A DNA stretch of 8,396 nucleotides from SFWF01 sp045587065 (GTDB lineage: Bacteria; Bacillota; Clostridia; Oscillospirales; Acutalibacteraceae). The stretch lies in the NCBI GenBank assembly GCA_045587065.1, contig JAZNBQ010000017.1, positions 1 to 8,396 of the forward strand. The letters are read 5' to 3'. This document shows positions 6,164-8,396 of the stretch, in pieces; within the stretch, counting starts at the first letter, position 1, and every line of letters starts with the position of its first letter. The notes under the pieces were generated by a model that searched no databases, had not been told where the DNA came from, and saw nothing but the letters and a program-made list of their open reading frames with translations. The translations under genes and the position numbers were made by a program.

Positions 6164-7219
6164 ATGAAAAAAATTATATCTATAAAGATAAAAAACACCG
6201 TATTAGCTTTAACTTTAATTGCAACGGTATTAACAACAAGCAATTTAAGTGCATATGCCATAGTTCCCCCCGAAGATGCCATGCAGCCTTATCAGGTTGA
6301 AACTTTTACTGTTGTTTCAAAAAATACAATTACTGGAGAAGTTTCTTCACGTGAGTGCGATACATCTATTACAACTGCTGCGTTAAATAAAGGCATTACA
6401 ACCGTTTCTACTCCCTCGTATAGCGGTAACTTGCCATCTATCGACAATATTGACACAATTAATGATAACATATCTCCTCAATATATCATAGGCAGTGATA
6501 ACAGACAAAGAATTTCTAATCCTAGAAATTTTCATCCTTCTCGAGCAATATGTAGGATTGTATCATATTGGGATAAAAATAATGATGGAGTTATTGATGA
6601 TACAATAACAGAAGGAACGGGCTTTTTAGAAGGTCCTAGCGCGGTTGTTACAGCGGGTCATTGTATTTATGATGCAGTAGAGAAAACATGGTGTGAGTAT
6701 GCAGAGGTTACGTTTGCGCAAGATGGCCCGAATAGTGCTCCATATGGCGTGATATCTTCCACAACAATACACACAAGTGTGGCGTGGACACAAAGTGGTG
6801 ATTGGAATCAAGATTGGGCTATCGTTGAAATAGAAGAAGAAATTGGTTATTCTATAGGGTGGTTTGGTCAATTGTGGACAAATGGTTCACTTGATAACAC
6901 GCAAATCAGTCTTACTGGTTATCCCGCAGATATCGCAACAAGCATAAATGATAAAAACGATAATACAGTACAACATAAGGGAAAATACATGTGGACTTGC
7001 ACTGGTAAAATTACAGATTCCCTTTCAGCCCGTCTTGAATATGATGCGGATAATACGGGGGGTATGAGCGGTGGCCCTGTTTATAATTCAGAAAATCGAG
7101 TTCTTGCAATAAATGCATATGAAGTCGAATATACATCGGGTTCTACAACTTGGAGGATTAATGGTGGAACACGTATAACGGAATGGCTATTTAATCTTAT
7201 TGCAGAATATAGACCTTAG
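6164..7219 (+). CDS. Secreted glutamyl-endopeptidase-like serine protease (S1B)
   Basis: The 351-aa protein has a Sec signal peptide (lysine-rich start, hydrophobic core about 13-25, likely cleavage after SAYA near residue 32), a propeptide of about 75 residues, and a trypsin-fold protease domain from about 108. The segment IIGSDNRQRISN (108-119) matches the mature N-terminus of Bacillus glutamyl endopeptidases. The catalytic triad is visible as His166 in TAGHC, Asp217 in QDWAIVE, and Ser302 in GGMSGGPVY. RINGGTRITEWLFN near the end is also typical. Two oddities: the position of the His that reads the acidic P1 side chain in Glu-specific relatives is Asn317 here (VLAINAYE), and a calcium-loop-like DKNNDGVIDD (137-146) is inserted between the first strand and the GTGF strand. 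A strong AAGGAG lies seven bases before the ATG. The lipoprotein gene follows after 14 bp, so the two are likely co-transcribed. Confidence 0.9.
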   Translation: MKKIISIKIKNTVLALTLIATVLTTSNLSAYAIVPPEDAMQPYQVETFTVVSKNTITGEVSSRECDTSITTAALNKGITTVSTPSYSGNLPSIDNIDTINDNISPQYIIGSDNRQRISNPRNFHPSRAICRIVSYWDKNNDGVIDDTITEGTGFLEGPSAVVTAGHCIYDAVEKTWCEYAEVTFAQDGPNSAPYGVISSTTIHTSVAWTQSGDWNQDWAIVEIEEEIGYSIGWFGQLWTNGSLDNTQISLTGYPADIATSINDKNDNTVQHKGKYMWTCTGKITDSLSARLEYDADNTGGMSGGPVYNSENRVLAINAYEVEYTSGSTTWRINGGTRITEWLFNLIAEYRP

Positions 7220-7233
7220 GGAGATGTTTTTGC

Positions 7234-8016
7234 ATGTTAAGAATATTTCGATGCATTATAATTTTATCTGTTTTAATTATTTCGTTGTCTGCTTGTAGGA
7301 TAGAGAAGGCCGATGCTGTCTCATCAACAGAGGAAAACGAACAGATAGAAAGTTCATCTGATATAAATAGTGAGATTGTCTCTACAGAAAATGTATTTAA
7401 TTTTTCAAATAATGATAAAAAAGGAGCAACGGAAAACACATCTGATATAAGCAGCGATACTATTTCTTCAGAAAAACAAAGTGATTTTATTTTCTCGCAG
7501 GGAGATAAAAACGAAGCGATACAGACGCAAGTAACACGAATTTCATCCTCTAAATTATCACAAATTGATTCGGGATGTACCTATAATGAAATAATAAGCG
7601 TATTGGGGCAGAGCACAAATAAATTTGAAACAAATATAAAAATATATTTAGTTGATGAAAAATATTTATTTGTATTGAGATTTGAAAATATAAATGATAT
7701 TTGTGAGAAATCAGGCAAGGCAATGCTTGAAGAAGCAAAATCAATTTATCCGCCTTCGGAGTTCAATGAGCAAATAAATAAGCCATCAACGGTATATGGT
7801 ATTATAATCGATGAAAAGTTTATGTGCTGTATAGGAAATCCTGATTCGGAATTTTATGCATTGCTTACTATAAACGCAGAAATTAAATTTGCAAATGGAG
7901 AAAAAGCTAATAGAGATGATTTGAGAATTATGGATGGCGTGATTGTTACATTTCACAGAACCTTAACCTCATCACCGCCTCAATTATTTTGCAATGAAAT
8001 TACTATAATACGTTGA
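7234..8016 (+). CDS. Lipoprotein with tandem-duplicated linker and OB-like C-terminus
   Basis: The 260-aa protein starts with a lipoprotein signal peptide and lipobox LSAC (Cys21), so it should be anchored on the outer face of the membrane. Residues 22-100 are a Ser/Asp/Glu/Asn-rich, low-complexity linker. It contains a tandem duplication: about 41-68 and about 69-97 align as SSDINSEIVSTEN... and TSDISSDTISSEK..., also visible in the DNA. Residues 103-150 (KLSQIDSGCTYNEIISVLGQ) resemble the SmpA/OmlA-like fold seen in Gram-positive lipoproteins. The end (DDLRIMDGVIVTF followed by SSPPQ and NEITII) recalls the DUF3221-type OB fold. No enzyme motif is seen. AGGGAG overlapping the protease stop codon serves as ribosome site. 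A binding or partner role for the protease is possible but unproven. Both fold matches are from memory. Confidence 0.8.
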   Translation: MLRIFRCIIILSVLIISLSACRIEKADAVSSTEENEQIESSSDINSEIVSTENVFNFSNNDKKGATENTSDISSDTISSEKQSDFIFSQGDKNEAIQTQVTRISSSKLSQIDSGCTYNEIISVLGQSTNKFETNIKIYLVDEKYLFVLRFENINDICEKSGKAMLEEAKSIYPPSEFNEQINKPSTVYGIIIDEKFMCCIGNPDSEFYALLTINAEIKFANGEKANRDDLRIMDGVIVTFHRTLTSSPPQLFCNEITIIR

Positions 8017-8020
8017 AAAT

Positions 8021-8049
8021 AAAGGGGCTGTAAAAAAACAGCCCCTTTT
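8021..8049 (+). terminator. Terminator of the protease-lipoprotein operon
   Basis: AAAGGGGCTGT (8021-8031) pairs perfectly with ACAGCCCCTTT (8038-8048) around a loop of six A, ending in a TTTT run. It begins four bases after the lipoprotein stop codon and is a classic intrinsic terminator. Confidence 0.9.
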
Positions 8050-8051
8050 AA

Positions 8052-8071
8052 CTTCCTGTTCGAGCCCCACA
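8052..8071. repeat. 20-bp repeat, copy 1
   Basis: CTTCCTGTTCGAGCCCCACA is identical to 8298-8317 and differs on both flanks, so the repeat unit here is exactly 20 bp. In the other copy this motif forms one end of the structured element at 8213-8316; here the rest of that element is missing. In the minus-strand direction both copies follow directly after the U-tract of a terminator. Confidence 0.85.
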
Positions 8072-8108
8072 AAAAACAAAAGAGCCATACCTTGCGGTAC
8101 GACTCTTT
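8072..8108 (-). terminator. Leftward terminator hairpin
   Basis: On the minus strand, AAAGAG (8108-8103) pairs with CTCTTT (8084-8079), and the inner TACC/GGTA arms (8099-8096 with 8091-8088) pair as well. The three positions between pair only if G-U is allowed, and the right wobbles occur on the minus strand only (A-C mismatches on plus). A T-rich tail TTGTTTTTT follows on the minus strand. No leftward gene ends right before it, so it may be left over from a lost tRNA unit. Confidence 0.65.
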
Positions 8109-8155
8109 GCTCTCGTTTAACATACTAAACTATGGACGCGAGGTAGTTATTAAAA
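8109..8155. other. Short spacer with a small inverted repeat
   Basis: Between two leftward terminators lies a short spacer with GTTTA (8115-8119) facing TAAAC (8126-8130). I see no gene, and the distance is too short for a tRNA. It may be what is left of a deleted gene. Confidence 0.3.
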
Positions 8156-8198
8156 TAAAAAAGAGAGCTTCAATACGCGTTTGCGTGTCGAGGCTCTC
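8156..8198 (-). terminator. Leftward terminator after the tRNA-tail copy
   Basis: GAGAGC (8198-8193 on the minus strand) pairs with GCTCTC (8168-8163), and an inner stem includes ACGC/GCGT (8186-8183 with 8178-8175), with a few mismatches between. The minus strand continues with a long run of T (8162-8156). It starts three bases after the CCA-like end of the tRNA-tail copy at 8202, the same arrangement as the real tRNA and its terminator. Confidence 0.75.
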
Positions 8199-8201
8199 GA
8201 C

Positions 8202-8222
8202 TGGTGCCGGTGGTGGGACTCG
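8202..8222 (-). repeat. Copy of the tRNA-Leu 3' end
   Basis: These 21 bases are identical to the last 21 bases of the tRNA-Leu gene at 8361-8381, including the 3' half of the T-stem, the acceptor strand and the encoded CCA. The identity stops inside the T-loop, after CGAG in tRNA direction. A direct repeat of a tRNA 3' end is the usual footprint of a site-specific integrase, but the segment between the copies is only 138 bp, too small for an element with genes. Confidence 0.85.
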
Positions 8223-8316
8223 CTACGGCGCTTGATGCGCCTACACGCCCACGTCAGCGAAAACAGTTCACCGAACTGTTTTCTTCCGCTAACGCTCCTT
8301 CCTGTTCGAGCCCCAC
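8213..8316 (-). repeat. Structured, inverted-repeat-bounded tRNA-tail element
   Basis: The outer ends pair over 10 bp (8213-8222 with 8307-8316). Inside are two hairpins: GGCGC/GCGCC at 8227-8231 and 8237-8241, and a perfect 11-bp stem GAAAACAGTTC/GAACTGTTTTC at 8259-8269 and 8273-8283. The second is extended, across a 4-base bulge, by 7 bp at 8252-8258 with 8288-8294. One outer and one inner pair are G-U on the minus strand but A-C on the plus strand, so the fold is best as leftward RNA, the direction of the tRNA. No ORF is present. It could be a mobile repeat, a processed RNA or an integration remnant. Confidence 0.7.
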
Positions 8317-8317
8317 A
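8298..8317. repeat. 20-bp repeat, copy 2
   Basis: This second copy of CTTCCTGTTCGAGCCCCACA matches 8052-8071 exactly. It supplies one arm of the outer stem of the structured element, pairing with the tRNA-tail copy at 8213-8222, and lies just beyond the U-tract of the tRNA terminator. Confidence 0.85.
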
Positions 8318-8320
8318 TAC

Positions 8321-8360
8321 AAAAAAAGAGAGCCAAGCCCTAAAGGGCTTACCTCTCTTT
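8321..8360 (-). terminator. Terminator of the tRNA-Leu gene
   Basis: On the minus strand AAAAGAGAG follows straight after the tRNA CCA and pairs with CTCTCTTTT (8332-8325 region). The inner arms AAGCCC/GGGCTT (8335-8340 and 8345-8350) pair too, leaving a 4-base loop. A run of seven T follows. This is a standard intrinsic terminator with no gap after the tRNA. Confidence 0.85.
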
Positions 8361-8396
8361 TGGTGCCGGTGGTGGGACTCGAACCCACACGATGTT
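8361..8396 (-). tRNA. tRNA-Leu, 3' part (runs off the window)
   Basis: The minus strand reads GTGGG-TTCGAGT-CCCAC (T-arm with perfect 5-bp stem), then CACCGGC (acceptor 3' strand), discriminator A and an encoded CCA. The implied acceptor 5' strand GCCGGTG, and the AACATCGT piece before the T-arm, which fits a long variable arm, point to tRNA-Leu. The anticodon lies outside the window, so the isoacceptor cannot be read. tRNA-Ser is the main alternative with a long variable arm, but it rarely has this acceptor. Confidence 0.85.

Noticed and set aside
6104..6300. Tiny leader frame (MFFR) after AGAGGTG at 6091, overlapping by ATGA a 61-codon frame from 6115
   Set aside because: The layout could couple translation into the protease leader, but the 61-codon frame overlaps the protease start out of frame and is Lys/Asn-rich with no sign of selection. 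The protease has its own strong ribosome site.
8202..8316. A second, complete tRNA gene
   Set aside because: Only the 3' part of the T-arm and the acceptor strand match; there is no D-arm, anticodon arm or 5' acceptor strand GCCGGTG.
8052..8317. CRISPR array from the repeated hairpins and 20-bp motif
   Set aside because: There are only two copies of the motif, the spacing is not regular, and the hairpins differ in sequence; each is better explained as a terminator or part of the folded element.

Overview
The window looks like chromosomal DNA of a gut-type member of the Clostridia, most likely Oscillospiraceae/Ruminococcaceae. This rests on AT-leaning coding DNA, strong purine-rich Shine-Dalgarno sites, vegetative TTGACA/TATAAT-type promoters, a TTG start, and proteins that read like Clostridia families. 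No taxonomic marker gene is present, so the placement is an inference.

Layout. Positions 1-440 hold no gene I can support and are strikingly pyrimidine-rich on the plus strand. A hairpin terminator (442-487) closes a leftward two-gene operon: a CofE-like (F420-0 gamma-glutamyl ligase family) protein (2800-1598) followed by a stand-alone ATP-pyrophosphatase type GMP synthase without a glutaminase domain (1583-582). A 346-bp divergent intergenic region carries one good promoter for each direction and a perfect 15-bp palindrome just downstream of the rightward promoter. The rightward operon encodes an XRE-type DNA-binding domain fused to a complete phosphoglucosamine mutase (3147-4769). Overlapping it by 8 bp is a left-handed beta-helix protein matching only the acetyltransferase half of GlmU (4762-5424). 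Together they would turn GlcN-6-P into GlcN-1-P and then GlcNAc-1-P, while the N-terminal domain could make the enzyme a regulator, perhaps of its own promoter.

After a strong hairpin (5529-5566) comes a 739-bp stretch with a good orphan promoter (5578-5606), several inverted repeats and one doubtful small ORF. It may be a small RNA, a small protein or a decayed gene. Next is a secretion cassette: an exported glutamyl-endopeptidase-like serine protease (6164-7219) with an intact catalytic triad but Asn where Glu-specific relatives have His, and a 260-aa lipoprotein (7234-8016) with an internal tandem duplication, ending in a clear terminator (8021-8049).

The right end (8052-8396) is the most unusual part. 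The 3' end of a leftward tRNA-Leu enters at the window edge. Its last 21 bases are repeated 159 bp away as the end of a compact, highly structured, inverted-repeat-bounded element (8213-8316). Three leftward terminators and two copies of a 20-bp motif are interleaved with it. The wobble pairs suggest the element is folded as leftward RNA, that is, in the tRNA direction. It looks like a tRNA-tail-associated repeat or the remnant of an integration site.
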